NCBI GenBank assembly: GCA_033063855.1
Contig: CP093831.1
Span: 5,146,001-5,210,000, forward strand
Direction: 5' to 3'
DNA length: 64,000 nucleotides
Origin: Smittia aterrima
Lineage: Eukaryota > Arthropoda > Insecta > Diptera > Chironomidae
The notes below the pieces were generated by a model. It worked only from the letters and a program-made list of their open reading frames with translations. It did no database searches and was not told where the DNA came from. A program made the position numbers and the translations under genes. Positions 1 to 10,989 of this stretch are shown here, piece after piece. The first letter of the stretch is position 1; every line of letters starts with the position of its first letter.

Positions 1-1492
1 AAGTTGGAAAGGCGTGAGAAAGCGAGAGAGAGAAAGCGGGCTCGGCTAAGATGCGCTAAGAAAAGGGGTGAAAGTGATAAATCAATTATATCCGAGACGC
101 GCTTTGGAGCGAAAGTTTTGAGAGAAAAATTAAATTAAAAAGCTCTCGTGTAGCCATCATCGTCGTAGTGAAGCTCCATTACGCTTCAAGTCATCCGCCT
201 TCCTCGTCATTTTTTCTTTCAATTTAATAGCTATTTGATATTGGAGCGCATAGACTCAATAACCCAAAAAGTTGAAGGGCGAAGAGGAAACTCTTCCTCC
301 TTGAGATTGTGAAAAATCTTTTTTGTTTCTTTTCTCACCGTAAAGCGAAAACATTTTAAACTATGAACAGGAGAGAAGTAGGAGAAGAGGTGAAAGTTTC
401 AAGATTTTACGAAACTTCTATTAATCTTAATCTTCATCGAAGCTTGAGCGCACTTAAGGCAGGAAAACTTAGGAAATTGAGCAGATTCGAGCACGTAGCA
501 TCCATCCTGTCTCTCCCCCAACTATTTACTGGCAACTCAATCAAATAACTCATCGTCCAACAAGCAAAAATTAGAAAACATCAAGAAACATTGTGTAAAT
601 TTTAATTTTGAAGATGAAAAAGATGGAAATGAAAAATTATGACGACGAGAATGTTTAATTAATATGACGTGATTTTATTTATTAGCAGGAAAGTTGTTAA
701 AAGCAAATCCAAAGCGATGTCGTAATATTTCTATTTTCAAAATAGTATTTTGATAAAAGTTTCAAGATCTTTTGAAAGAAAAATAAAATCATTACAAGAA
801 GATTGTGTTTACTCGAAAGGTTTTACAGCGCTCTCGATGAATTTGTGGTGAGCTATAAGATGGAAAGCAGGTGAAACTTTTTCAATCACCTGAATCCAAA
901 GGGTGATTCACCTACTAAACCACAAGAAGAAACTTTGAGAATGAAGAAGAGAAAAGCTTTCATTCGTCTCCAAGGATATTTCGAAGAAAAGAATCTTTGT
1001 TGCAGACTTTAAAATTTTGAGAGAATTCTCTGTTGAATTGGCCAAATTTCGAAATCATCGAGGACTCAAAAACAACTCATTATAGGATTACAAAACATTT
1101 TTCAGAGAAAACTTAAACAAAATCGGATTTAATATCTTGTTTAGGTTCATTCAAAACGTAGCAAAATACGTTTCTTTGTTTTCTAGCTAAGAGCAAGCTG
1201 AAATCATTTCGAGGAAATTTGTTGTCGCAGCTTATCTTCAAAAACTCGTGTCAAGTAACGAAGTCATAGAGAAGCTTTTGTAAGCTTGAAGGAGTAAATT
1301 CAATCCAATTAAATCAACGAAATGAATCATCATGATGCAACTTTATGAGCATCTCAACTGTAACGTGCTTCAAATATGAAACTCCATAAAGTTGTTATCG
1401 TAACTCGAACTTTCCCATTTCTGAAATTGAAAAGCTCTAAAAGCTCCGCTGCATAAAAACTTCTATTCAGTTGAATTTCTTTTGTGTTTGTT
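1..1492. other. Intergenic, no gene seen
   Basis: I see no conserved reading frame, RNA gene or repeat here. The short open frames are not supported by any family resemblance or splice pattern. The right edge is set by the RpS5 poly(A) signal on the minus strand. Confidence 0.6.
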
Positions 1493-1576
1493 TTTATTGT
1501 TATCAAATAATCCAGGAGATAAACAGTTGGAATCGTATCTGAATACGTCGTTTCTCCATCGCGACTCTGACGCTCC

Positions 1577-3249
1577 TTAACGGTTCGATTTGGCGACACG
1601 TTCTAATTCATCCTTCTTCTTGATGGCGTACGAGTTTGACGATCCCTGTGATGAAAAGAATTGAGAGTCAGCAAAAAACGAAATCAATTTTCACAAAGGT
1701 TCTTGACTGTAACAATCCTCATCAGTTGAAAATCCAATTAATATCAAATTGAACTTCAAAAGACGACGAGGGAAGTCCAAATTTACTCTTGTCCGACTTC
1801 GATGCCATAAAATTTATATATGATTTTGCAATTAAATGGTAATACCATCGGACGTAAAAATAGAATCAAAAGGAGTCCATAGATATAATTTCGTGATTCT
1901 ACTGAAGACGAAATGAAAATTCCAGATTTTATTCTGTAGCTTTTCGTTTCGCGATTGGAAAACAATTGTGAAATTAGCCATCAGGATAAAAAAGCATTTG
2001 ATATCGTCCACAAGCGAAGCTGTCAACCGCACTTTAGCGACGATTGCAGCATTATTATGGACGCAACATGGAAATCACGTTTACTCCATAGAATTATTTA
2101 GTTTCGTGATTCCAATGAAAGTCAATTATAAATTCTTGGAATTTTCATTTGTAGCTTTTCGTTTCGCGATTGAAAAACAATTGTGAAATTAGCCATCAGG
2201 ATAAAAAAGCATTTGATATCGTCCACAAGCGAAGCTGTCAACCACACTTTAACGATGATTGCAGCATTATTATGGACGATACAGAAAAATCACGTTTACT
2301 CCATAGAATTAGTTAGTTTGTGTGATTCTACTGAAAGTCAAAGAGATTCCAAGAATTTTCTTCTGTAGCTTTTCGTTTCGCGATTGGAAAATAATTGTGA
2401 AATTAGCCATCAGGATAAAAAAGCATTTGCTATCGTCCACAAGCGAAGCTGTCGACCGCACTTTAACGACGATCACAGCATTATTATGGACGTGCTTGGA
2501 ATCTCATTTGACACTATCGATCCACAATCACTTCGTTTACATACCTTGGCGGCGTTGATAAGCTCATCAGCCAAACACTCAGCAATGGTTTTGATGTTAC
2601 GGAATGCAGCCTCGCGAGCGCCAGTGCACAACAACCAAATAGCTTGGTTGACACGTCTCAAAGGTGAAACATCGACGGCTTGACGACGGACAGTACCAGC
2701 GCGACCAATACGGGTGGAGTCTTCACGTGGTCCCGAGTTGATGATAGCCGAAACCAAGATCTACAAATTAACAACAGTTAAAAACATTCAATGGCATTAA
2801 CCGTAAATGTGATCTTACCTGCAATGGGTTCTCTCCGGTCAACAAATGAATGATCTCGAAGGCGTGCTTGACGATGCGGACAGACATCAGCTTCTTACCG
2901 TTGTTACGGCCTCTCATCATAAGAGAGTTAGTCAAACGTTCGACGATTGGGCATTGAGCTTTACGGAAACGCTTGACGGAGAAACGACCTGCAGAGTGAG
3001 GCAGATAGCGAGCGTACTTCTCCTTAACGGCGATGTAATCCTAAAAGAAATTTTTAGATTAATATTATTTCAAATGGTACTAATGAAATATCATACTTGC
3101 AAAGACATGTCAGAGACTTGAACGTCATCGCAACTCCATCTTCCGAAGAGTTTGATGTCTGGAAGTTCAGCGTTAACGACTGGTGCGACGGTTTCAGCGA
3201 TTTGCGCTGTGTCCTCAAAATCAAAGTTTTCTGCGACTTCGGCAGCCAT
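1577..3249 (-). CDS. RpS5: 40S ribosomal protein S5 (uS7), 219 aa
   Basis: Component of the small ribosomal subunit head, near the mRNA exit and E site. Four coding exons on the minus strand: 3097-3249, 2819-3040, 2545-2760 and 1577-1645; all introns are GT-AG and lengths add up to 219 codons plus stop. The protein contains the highly conserved uS7 stretches GRWSCDD, GRNNGKKLM, NSGPREDSTRIGRAGTVRRQ and the C-terminal KKDELERVAKSNR. A non-coding 5' exon (about 3464-3518) is joined through an intron at 3259-3463. The minus strand at 3520-3511 reads CTTTTTCCTC, a pyrimidine tract of the kind that marks TOP-regulated ribosomal protein transcripts; transcription probably starts there (inference). 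The last intron (1646-2544) hosts three tandem H/ACA snoRNA copies. An AATAAA signal on the minus strand lies at 1493-1498. Confidence 0.97.
1932..2066 (-). ncRNA. H/ACA box snoRNA, copy 1, in RpS5 intron
   Basis: Read on the minus strand, the copy opens with a hairpin closed by GTCCA/TGGAC, followed by ATATCA, which fits the H box ANANNA. A second hairpin is closed by GCTTTT/AAAAGC and followed by T-ACA, three bases before the proposed 3' end at 1932. Size (about 135 nt), two-hairpin layout and host (an intron of a ribosomal protein gene, same strand) are typical of H/ACA pseudouridylation guides. The inner stem of hairpin 1 is AATCG/CGGTT. The exact 5' end is uncertain by a few bases. I did not identify the rRNA target. 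Confidence 0.78.
2147..2281 (-). ncRNA. H/ACA box snoRNA, copy 2, in RpS5 intron
   Basis: Second tandem copy, 215 bp from the first. It has the same GTCCA/TGGAC outer stem, H box ATATCA, GCTTTT/AAAAGC stem, and ACA box followed by AAT. The inner stem of hairpin 1 is AATCA/TGGTT: relative to copies 1 and 3 both sides of the fifth base pair changed (G-C to A-T), so pairing is kept. Confidence 0.78.
2361..2495 (-). ncRNA. H/ACA box snoRNA, copy 3, in RpS5 intron
   Basis: Third tandem copy, 214 bp from the second and closest to the upstream exon. The H box is ATAGCA and the ACA box is followed by GAA. The inner stem of hairpin 1 is GATCG/CGGTC: the first pair changed from A-T to G-C on both sides, again keeping the helix. 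Confidence 0.78.
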
Positions 3250-3612
3250 GATTAGCTACTGCAACAAACAAACAAAGACATTAACATTATTTTTCTGTGC
3301 AAAAACTGATGGAAAGCATTTTTGGTTAGAATAAGCAAAATTTTGATTTATGTTTTGTACAACTATAACTAAGTTTCTCTATGGAAATCCATGTTTCACT
3401 TGTACATAAACCCTTTCACAACAGAATTTTGATTAACTGAACTTCTTAAATCGACAAACACACCTGTAAATAATTAAATTTCTTAGCGAATAATCGCGTT
3501 CCACGAGGATGAGGAAAAAGAAAGAGCGGCGCAGTTGAATGAGAAAGAGTCAGAAAAATTTTAACGTCGCCGTTAGGTTTTGAATCATGGATTTCGGTTT
3601 TATTTTCTTTCC

Positions 3613-4513
3613 TTACAAATTAAGTTCAGCCAAGAGTTCTGCTTCGGAATCATACACCTTCAATATCTGATCAATAATTTCCCATAAACGCTCAATCGAA
3701 AGGTCAGGACAAAATGCTTTGTACCAAGTGTCAGCATCGTCTGTCCCTGGAAGCTTAATTCCGTAGATTTGACACGTTAAAACAACGCAAGCACAGGCTA
3801 CATGTTCCGGCTCGTCATCAATGATCGCTGGATTTGTGTAATAATCTTGTAGCAATGTAGCAGCGCATTGTGTTATTGGAGTCTGACTGATCACATCATC
3901 TTCAAGCCACATCTCAAGTGAATTGCAATAGTTGAACAAATACTAAAATAGAAAATCAAATTTAGAAAAAACATTAAAGTAATAAGATGAGAACTTACTG
4001 GATGCGGTAATTTGACTGATGGATCAAAGTGTAAGACTCTCATGATGAACAACTCGCACTGAACGATGGAATCTCTTATTGAAATGATCCATGCGTCGTT
4101 ACCTAATTGATTGAGAGCTGCTTCCCGATCCAATGTCACCTGTGATACATTAATTATATCCTTAAGTCTTACTGGATCTTCGTTGACCTTTGAAGCTAAG
4201 TAAATGGCTCCTGTCGCCAAAGAGAATTTATCATAATCTGGTTTTATTAGATTATTGTTAACACGATGGAATATCGTCACTGCATAAGCGAATGTTGATG
4301 GTTTTGCTACAAATTTAAAGAAATGTAGTGGAAAATCACGAAGATAACAAACGAAGTAAATTAATATTTACCTTCAAGTTTCTTGCAGCATTCTAAAGTG
4401 AATTTCACAGCCGCGAAAATGCTATTCTTCTGATATAACTGGAAGTAGCTGGCTTTCGATGTTAACTCCGATGACGATATCCGATTATTAAAATAGGGAA
4501 CTCCTCGATTCAT
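3613..4513 (-). CDS. CCNQ: Cyclin Q (FAM58A family), 259 aa
   Basis: Predicted activating cyclin of CDK10. Three exons on the minus strand: 4372-4513, 3999-4306 and 3613-3942, with GT-AG introns and matching phases. The first cyclin box contains AIYLASKVNE and KDIINVSQ, and is followed by the family-typical RDSIVQCELFIMRVLHFDPS, which I recognise as cyclin Q rather than cyclin C, H or T. The second box contains EHVACACVVLTCQIYGI. Length agrees with the vertebrate protein of about 250 aa. The gene lies head to head with Pms2; start codons are 121 bp apart, so a shared promoter is likely. The upstream methionine at 4513 opens exon 1, and no in-frame alternative is needed. Confidence 0.88.
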
Positions 4514-4634
4514 TTTAATAATTTTTAAAGAAAAACAAACTTTAGCGGCGAACGAACCGGTGCAAACAATTTAAAGCGGTTCGAATGGACAAATAAAAGT
4601 AAAATTTAGCCGATCGACATATAAATGAATTAAA
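4514..4634. promoter_or_regulatory. Short divergent promoter region, CCNQ / Pms2
   Basis: Only 121 bp separate the two start codons, so both core promoters and both 5' UTRs must sit here. I see no convincing TATA box at a usable distance. Confidence 0.5.
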
Positions 4635-7341
4635 ATGGAAATAGACGACGAAGCAACGACATCACAGCCGAAAGACATAAAAAGAGTCGCTAAAGACACA
4701 GGTTAGCCATCAAAATAACTTTTGATTTCAATTAATCAATTTTCCCTCCAATTTTAGTAAACAAAATTTGTTCAAGCCAAGTAATTCTTAATCTTGCTGT
4801 TGCTGTAAAGGAGCTTGTTGAGAATAGTATCGATGCTGGTGCAACTACTGTTGAAATTAAAATCAAGAACTTTGGTGCTGATGGTTTTGAGGTAGGCCAA
4901 CATTTTGCTCGAAGAAGAAAAATTAGTTTGTCGTTGTCGATGATATGAGAAATATTGAAACTTTGGTTTTTATTATCAAGGTTGTGGACAATGGATGCGG
5001 CATATCAACAGAGAACTTCGCAGGAATCACTGCAAAGCATTGCACGTCGAAGCTGAAGGTATTCTCTGACTTGGAATCAATTCGAACTTTCGGCTTCCGA
5101 GGAGAGGCATTAAGTTCCTTGTGTGCTCTATCAAATATTAGTGTCACTACCAGAGACAAGACAACGGATCATGGAACTAAACTCTTGTTCGATCACAGTG
5201 GCTCTATTGTCAAGAAAACGATGTGCGCTCGAAATGTGGGAACAACAGTTAGTGTCACAGATTTGTTCATCACAATTCCAGTCCGTCGAAGTGAGTTCAT
5301 GAAGAATTACAAGAAGGATTACGCTAAAATGGTTCAGCTCCTTCAAGAATATTGCCTTTGTCTCACTGGCGTGAAAATACTGTGCACCAATCAACCGCCC
5401 AATGGTTCTCGTCAAACAATTCTCACGACCAACGCATGTACTGTGATGGAAAATATTATTTCAATCTTTGGCGCAAAACAAGCAAAAGATCTGGTAAAGA
5501 TCAAAAGCCCGACCAACGATCAAACTGAAGATGGAATTTACACTCAAGAATCTCTTGTAGATTTAGATTCATCGAATAGCATCCTCGACCTAAAGCAATT
5601 TGAAATCGACTGTCTCAACAAGTCACACTTTAAGATTGAAGGCTTCATCTCTAAAATCGATCACAACTGCGCGAGATCTTCAAAGGACCGACAATTCTTC
5701 TACATTAATTCACGACCAGTGGAACTTACAGTTGTAAGCAAATTGATTAACGAAGTTTATCATCGATACAACTTGAAACAGTTTCCATTTATTTATCTAA
5801 ACCTTAAGATGGATCGATCAACTGTCGATGTAAATCTTTCAAAGGACAAAAGACAAGTTGCTATTTGCAATGACACGATTTTAAATTTGGCAATCAAAAG
5901 GAGTTTGCTAAATACATTTGGGGAGTTGTCAACTAAGTTCAAGCGCGTCAGTATCAATAACTCCGTGAAAAGTCGTCAACCGGCAGGCGAAAGTGATTCA
6001 GACGAGGAAGATAAAATTACAATCGTTGAGCCGAGCAATAACTTCGGACGAACTCTGAAGCAATGGAGAATCACTCCACAAGATCCGACGCCTTTACCTC
6101 AACCTCATAAAAGAAAATTAAGCAACGAACCGAAAGGTCAAAAGCTTCCAAAAATCAAAATTCCATTCCATCAAAAAGTTGACGAAATTTTAGGACGGAA
6201 CAACTCCTTCGAGAAAGAAAATTCATTCGAAACATCTCAAGAAGACGTATCCTTCAAAATCGATTGCAAGACAAGAAAATCGATCAACACTTTACAATTC
6301 GAGGTTCTCAACAAAAGTTCGACTAAAACTCTTGATCAGCCCAAGGTCGAAGAAATGCAACTTGACGAACCTTTACCAAACATTCAGATACTCGAGAAAA
6401 CTTTCATGAGCATAAGTCAACCGCCATCAGAAGATGAAAATGATTCGGAAACTTTGATAAGCCAAACGATCTCGAAATCTTCAAGTGATTTATCGTTAAC
6501 GATGATTCAATCCTCACAATCATCAGAGAACGAAGTCACTTTCATTGACTCGCAGAAACCAAACATTTTCAAGCATTCGAGTAAAATTAAAGTTTCATTA
6601 GATTCAATTCGCTCAATGGTCAAAGCAGAAGAAGAAGCTTACGATAAGATTCAGCATGAGAAAAAGTCGAGAAAGTTAAAACTTCGCTTTAAGGAAACAA
6701 TCGACCCTTCAAAGAACAAAAAAGCGGAAGCTGAGCTTGAAACTGAAATTAAGAAGGAAATGTTTAAAGAGATGGAAGTTCTAGGACAATTCAATCTGGG
6801 ATTCATCATCGCAAAGCTCAACAGCGACTTGTTCATTGTCGATCAACATGCATCCGATGAGAAATATAATTTTGAAGATTTACAAAACACGATGAAGCTT
6901 GAAACGCAACCGCTCGTTGTTCCCGAGAAACTAGAATTGACAGCAATTCAAGAAATGACTTTAATAGAAAACCTCAAGACATTCGAAATGAACGGTTTCA
7001 AGTTCTTGATTGACGAAAGCGCCAATGCTGGAAGTAAAATTAAAATTCATTCAAAGCCTCACAGTAAAAATTGGGAATTCGGTCGTCAAGACATTGAAGA
7101 AATGATTTTCATGCTGGATGACGCTCCTAACAGTATTTGTCGTCCGTCTCGAATTCGAATGATGTTAGCATCAAGAGCTTGTCGTAAATCAATAATGATC
7201 GGTGACGCAATGACAAAAAAACAAATGAAGAAGCTCCTCGAGAACATGGGAGAGCTTGATCATCCGTGGAATTGCCCACACGGTCGCCCAACTCTACGTT
7301 ACTTACAAAATCTTGACATCATTGATAACATTCAACCTTAA
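4635..7341 (+). CDS. Pms2: DNA mismatch repair protein PMS2 (MutL homologue), 853 aa
   Basis: Partner of MLH1 in the MutL-alpha endonuclease of nuclear mismatch repair. Exons 4635-4701, 4758-4891 and 4981-7341. Exons 1 and 2 supply the ATPase motif I (KELVENSIDAGA); exon 3 supplies motif II (DNGCGI, about residue 70-75) and motif III (GFRGEAL, 105-111). The linker (about 340-610) is acidic, serine-rich and low in conservation. The C-terminal half has the metal-binding endonuclease motif starting DQHA at 688, fitting DQHA-x2-E-x4-E, plus SRACRK (798-803) and NCPHGRPT (near 832), so the nuclease looks intact and PMS2 is preferred over PMS1. The reading frame of exon 3 extends upstream to 4945, but motif I and the splice sites show the true start. 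Poly(A) signals follow at about 7360 and 7453. Confidence 0.96.
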
Positions 7342-7680
7342 AACTATAATTAACGGAAGAAATAAAATTTGCACATTCCTTGATGGTTTCATTTCATTTA
7401 TTCGACTTATAACAAGACCAAGTCCTGATGAAAATTTACAAAATAGCCAGAAATAAAAAGTTTTTATTAAAAAACAACAAAAATACAAAAGAATTTTCGC
7501 TTATCATTCTTGTGTAAATATTTCTCAAATAATCGCGCTCTTCTAAGAAACTTCAGATAAACAACTAAAGTTGTTCAAACTTTGGAGTTTCAAAAGCGAT
7601 GAACTTAAGTTTATTTTGCAGAATATCTTTTAAGAGCTTTTCCATTTTACAGGTTCATATTCTTCGTCGTTTCGAAAGAT

Positions 7681-7729
7681 CATTTAAGATTCGCATTTGC
7701 CAGTTTTTTTTCTGTGTGGTCTGGGAGCT
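7681..7729. repeat. 49-bp direct repeat, copy 1
   Basis: Shares about 43 of 49 positions with 8191-8239, including CATTTAAGATTC at the start and TGGTCTGGGAGCT at the end. The flanks are not alike. Confidence 0.7.
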
Positions 7730-8190
7730 GATGCAATAAAGGATCAGTTGTGTCCTCAAAGTCAGCTTAAAAGGTATATTCATCGTTAACAACATTTAGC
7801 ATAGCATTTCATTAATTCTACGAACATCAACTCCATTCGACCACTTTTTGCTAAAGTAAAGAATTTCTAAATTTTTGAATTCCTTTATTTTTTAAAAAAA
7901 AAAGTCTGAAACATTAAAGAAAAAATTAAATTTGCATTTCCTTAATTTTTTTTTATTCTCTTCACTCAGGTCAGTACAGAAAGCAACGCACATGCAGCTG
8001 AATCCAATCCAATTATATTGACGATATCCAGGCCAACTGCGTAGGCGCTAATAAAAATTAGCAAAATTTGAAGTGTCCCAATTCACATCTTCTCATTCTA
8101 TTGAACCAGGTTAAAACTGAAATCGTGAATGAAACATGTTTTTAAAGGTTCGTTCCTCATTAAAAATCCATATTTCCTTGTTCCAAAGTT

Positions 8191-8239
8191 CATTTAAGAT
8201 TCTTTTTTGCCAGTTCTTTTTCTGGATGGTCTGGGAGCT
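8191..8239. repeat. 49-bp direct repeat, copy 2
   Basis: Second copy of the repeat at 7681-7729, 510 bp away in the same orientation. Function unknown. Confidence 0.7.
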
Positions 8240-8464
8240 CGTGTAGGAAAGGAATAGCTGTCAGCATTTGAGCAACTGAGTAATGAACAAAGTCTGATGG
8301 TCAAGGCTCCGTTAGACTGTCTTTTGTTCTAATAGAATTTATTTTTTAAAATTTTTTGCCAAATTTTTTAGCTAAAATCTGTAAAAGAGATCACAAATAA
8401 ATTCTGAAACTTATCGAGTTCTTTTGATAAAGTTCTTTATTTCAATTCAAAATCAAATAGTTCA

Positions 8465-9823
8465 TTAAACGCTGATAGATTTAAAGACGTTGAATCCACT
8501 GTGAGCTGTTGATAAGATAACACCAGGAAGCTGAGGATGCCAATGAAGTTCTTTGATCTCTTTCTGTCCTTGATGAATGAAAAGAAGTTGAGGCGGAAGA
8601 TCTTTGAGCTGAGGATCGTTTTGACTGGCATCGTTGTCATCTCTCTCCACTGATAAGTCCCATAATGCAATTTGATCATCGTCGCCACCCGAAGCAAGAA
8701 CTGTCGATTCATTTGGATTCCATTGAACTGTTGTTATGTGATCAGTGTGATGTTTAAATGTAGCAATTGGCGTTTTATTTTGGAAATGTCTCAAGTCCCA
8801 GACTTTCAAGACTCCGTCATCTCCTCCACTTGCAATGAACGGTTCGGTTTTGTTCCAACTGATGACGTTCACATCACTTTCGTGTGAATCTTCTGCAGTG
8901 AGCATACAAGCTTTGTGTGGAGCAGCTCTTGTGTCCCAAATACGAATCGATTTGTCTACGGAACAAGTTGCGAGAACATTTCGTTCGTTTGGACTCCACT
9001 GAATGTCTTCAACTGATGAAGTGTGGCCAACTAAAGGTGCTTGGTTCACAGTCCACGATCCATCATCTGTCGGCTTCCAAATGTGAATGTCCTTGTTACA
9101 ATCACCAGTAGCAAGTACTCCAGGTTCTGTTGGGCTCCAATCAATTCCGAATCCCTCAGTGCGATGACCACGAAAGACGTAAACTGGTTTAGCAAGTGAG
9201 CTTTGACTTGTATCCTCATAATTCTTGAGAAGATCGGGATCCTCAACCGCTTTCAATTGTTCGCTGATGTTGAAGATGAAAACTTTTCCAGTCTCACTCC
9301 AAGTACCAGCAAACGCAACATTATTGATTTCCGTGGCTCTGACTCGATTCACACAGCCAACATGATTGATGAGAGCACAAGACATTTTCGGTTTCTTCTC
9401 CTCGGGTGTTTCTTCGTCATCATCCTCGTCTTCTGACATGTCACTTTCTAAATCTGAGTCCTCCTCTTTCGGCTCTTTGCTGGTTCGATGCAAGTTGCTC
9501 ATTTTCATGACGATTACATTGTTTATATGAGAAGAGGCTGCTTGAGTTCCAGCGACGATAAGTGAACTCATCGGGAATGTCGTTCGTGAGCCTAACTTAT
9601 CCTTGACCACATCAAAGCTAAGACATGGTGCACCAGTTGATGCTGAATGAAGCATAACATAAGCAGTTTCATCACAAACGAGTTCTTCGTCGTCGAGCAA
9701 AATATTCTTCTTGCTGGGAATATAAACTTCTGAGTCTTTCTCCGACTCGTTACCACTTTCCGATTCTATTTCATCATCGTCTCCGATCATTTCGATCTCC
9801 ATTTTCTCTTCTTCATTGGCCAT
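8465..9823 (-). CDS. GRWD1: Glutamate-rich WD repeat protein 1, about 452 aa
   Basis: Nucleolar histone-binding WD40 protein linked to ribosome biogenesis. Intronless on the minus strand. The N-terminus is strongly acidic; residues around 55-100 form the histone H4-binding segment typical of RBAP48/GRWD1 proteins (AYVMLHSASTGAPCLSFD); a second acidic stretch (SDMSEDEDDDEETPEEKKPK) follows; then at least five WD repeats run to the end, with clear IRIWDTR, LKVWDLR and IALWDLS strands. I place the start at the second methionine (9823, MANEEE); the frame opens 15 bp upstream at 9838 and that start cannot be excluded. An AATAAA signal on the minus strand at 8437-8442 follows the stop by about 25 bp. 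Head to head with COX18. Confidence 0.93.
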   Translation of the reverse strand: MANEEEKMEIEMIGDDDEIESESGNESEKDSEVYIPSKKNILLDDEELVCDETAYVMLHSASTGAPCLSFDVVKDKLGSRTTFPMSSLIVAGTQAASSHINNVIVMKMSNLHRTSKEPKEEDSDLESDMSEDEDDDEETPEEKKPKMSCALINHVGCVNRVRATEINNVAFAGTWSETGKVFIFNISEQLKAVEDPDLLKNYEDTSQSSLAKPVYVFRGHRTEGFGIDWSPTEPGVLATGDCNKDIHIWKPTDDGSWTVNQAPLVGHTSSVEDIQWSPNERNVLATCSVDKSIRIWDTRAAPHKACMLTAEDSHESDVNVISWNKTEPFIASGGDDGVLKVWDLRHFQNKTPIATFKHHTDHITTVQWNPNESTVLASGGDDDQIALWDLSVERDDNDASQNDPQLKDLPPQLLFIHQGQKEIKELHWHPQLPGVILSTAHSGFNVFKSISV

Positions 9824-9935
9824 GATGCTTAATTTCACTTGAAAACTTAATTTTTACGATTTCCACATGTGCGAGTCACTCACTAAAATCAACGGCGCCG
9901 TTGAAAAAAATCAAAACAAAAATTTTGCTTTCAAA
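9824..9935. promoter_or_regulatory. Divergent promoter region, GRWD1 / COX18
   Basis: About 110 bp between the preferred start codons must hold both promoters. An in-frame upstream ATG for COX18 at 9867 lies inside this stretch. Confidence 0.45.
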
Positions 9936-10968
9936 ATGAATAAACTTGTGTTGCTTGAAACAGTTTGTTTCAAACGATGTATAACTCAGACATCAATGGT
10001 TTTGCGATTTCCAAGCAATTTTCAAGCTCAAGAGCAACATCAGCGAAGACAGTTCTCACAAAGCTTTTGGAATTCAGTTTCTTCCTCTGCGCCAGTGAAT
10101 TTTATGCAAGAGTCGTTGATAACACTCCACGATCTCTCTGGACTCTCGTGGTGGTCGACGATAATAGTTTCAACAGTTCTATTAAGAGGAGCAATCACGT
10201 TTCCTTTAGGCATTTACCAATCAAAGATTCTCGCAAAAGTTGAGAAGTTATCAGAGGAAATGCCGGCAATCGTTCAAGAGTTAAAAGTTGAGACTAAGTT
10301 TGCGATGAAGAAGTTCAAGTGGACTGAGGCACAAGCGAGAATTATGTACAACAGATCTTTGAAGAAACAATGGGACAATCTCATTGTTCGTGACAATTGC
10401 CATCCTTTGAAAGCTTCATTGGTAATTCTTTTTCAAATCCCTTTATGGATTACTCAATCTTGGGGTATTAGAAATTTAATCTACATGCAGCCCGATCCGG
10501 CGTCAATAAAAGCTCAACTGATTGCTTCGGAATTAATGTTTGGTGGCTTTGGATGGATTCCAAACTTAACGGAAATAGATCACTCATGGATTCTTCCGGT
10601 GACACTTGGTGTCCTCAATTTATCTATTATTGAGGTAAGAGAAAACTTATTCGCTCTTCAAATTCATTTTATTTAAATTCTTTTTATTTTAGATGCAACG
10701 AATGAGCAAGAAGGTTCAAGTCAACAGCAAAATGCAATTTTACACAACAAATTTCTTTCGATTCTTCAGCATTTGCATGGTGCCAATCGCAGCTTACGTT
10801 CCATCAGGACTTTGTCTCTATTGGGTATCATCAAGTGCCTTTGGATTCGTTCAAAATCTCCTTCTTTTATCACCAAGACTCAAGCGAATGGCGAACATAC
10901 CAAAAGTGAACAGCGAAATTGAAAAGCCCTACACGTTTCTGTTAGACAAAATCAAAGCAAGATTTTGA
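9936..10968 (+). CDS. COX18: Cytochrome c oxidase assembly protein COX18 (Oxa1/YidC family), 324 aa
   Basis: Mitochondrial inner-membrane insertase that exports the C-terminal domain of COX2. Exons 9936-10634 and 10693-10968, one 58-bp GT-AG intron. The N-terminus is basic and hydrophobic without acidic runs, as in a mitochondrial presequence. Family marks in order: SSAPVNFMQESLITLHDLSG, WWSTIIVSTVLLRGAITFPL (first membrane segment), RDNCHPLKAS, LFQIPLWI, a WIPNLTEIDHSWILP loop, and after the intron VPIAAYVPSGLCLYWVSSS. Four to five membrane spans are visible. I choose the ATG at 9936; the frame also has an ATG at 9867, which would add 23 hydrophilic residues. AATAAA follows the stop almost directly (about 10972). 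Confidence 0.93.
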
Positions 10969-10989
10969 AATCAATAAAAGTTTAACTAG

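Larger units (their letters stand above)
1875..2495. repeat. Three tandem repeats of about 215 bp (snoRNA plus spacer)
   Basis: Each unit contains one snoRNA copy and a less conserved spacer that begins near a CTCCATAG/GTCCATAG motif and includes GTGATTCTACTGAA or GTGATTCCAATGAA. The snoRNA part is clearly better conserved than the spacer. The unit lies wholly inside the last RpS5 intron. Confidence 0.85.
7342..8436. other. Intergenic between convergent Pms2 and GRWD1
   Basis: About 1.1 kb without a supported gene. It holds the 3' ends of both flanking genes and a 49-bp direct repeat listed separately. Confidence 0.6.

Noticed and set aside
1354..1599. Short minus-strand frame beginning in the RpS5 tail
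   Set aside because: It overlaps the last RpS5 exon in another phase and runs through its 3' UTR and poly(A) signal.
4945..4980. Alternative start of Pms2 within intron 2
   Set aside because: It would remove ATPase motif I, which is encoded by well-spliced exons 1 and 2.
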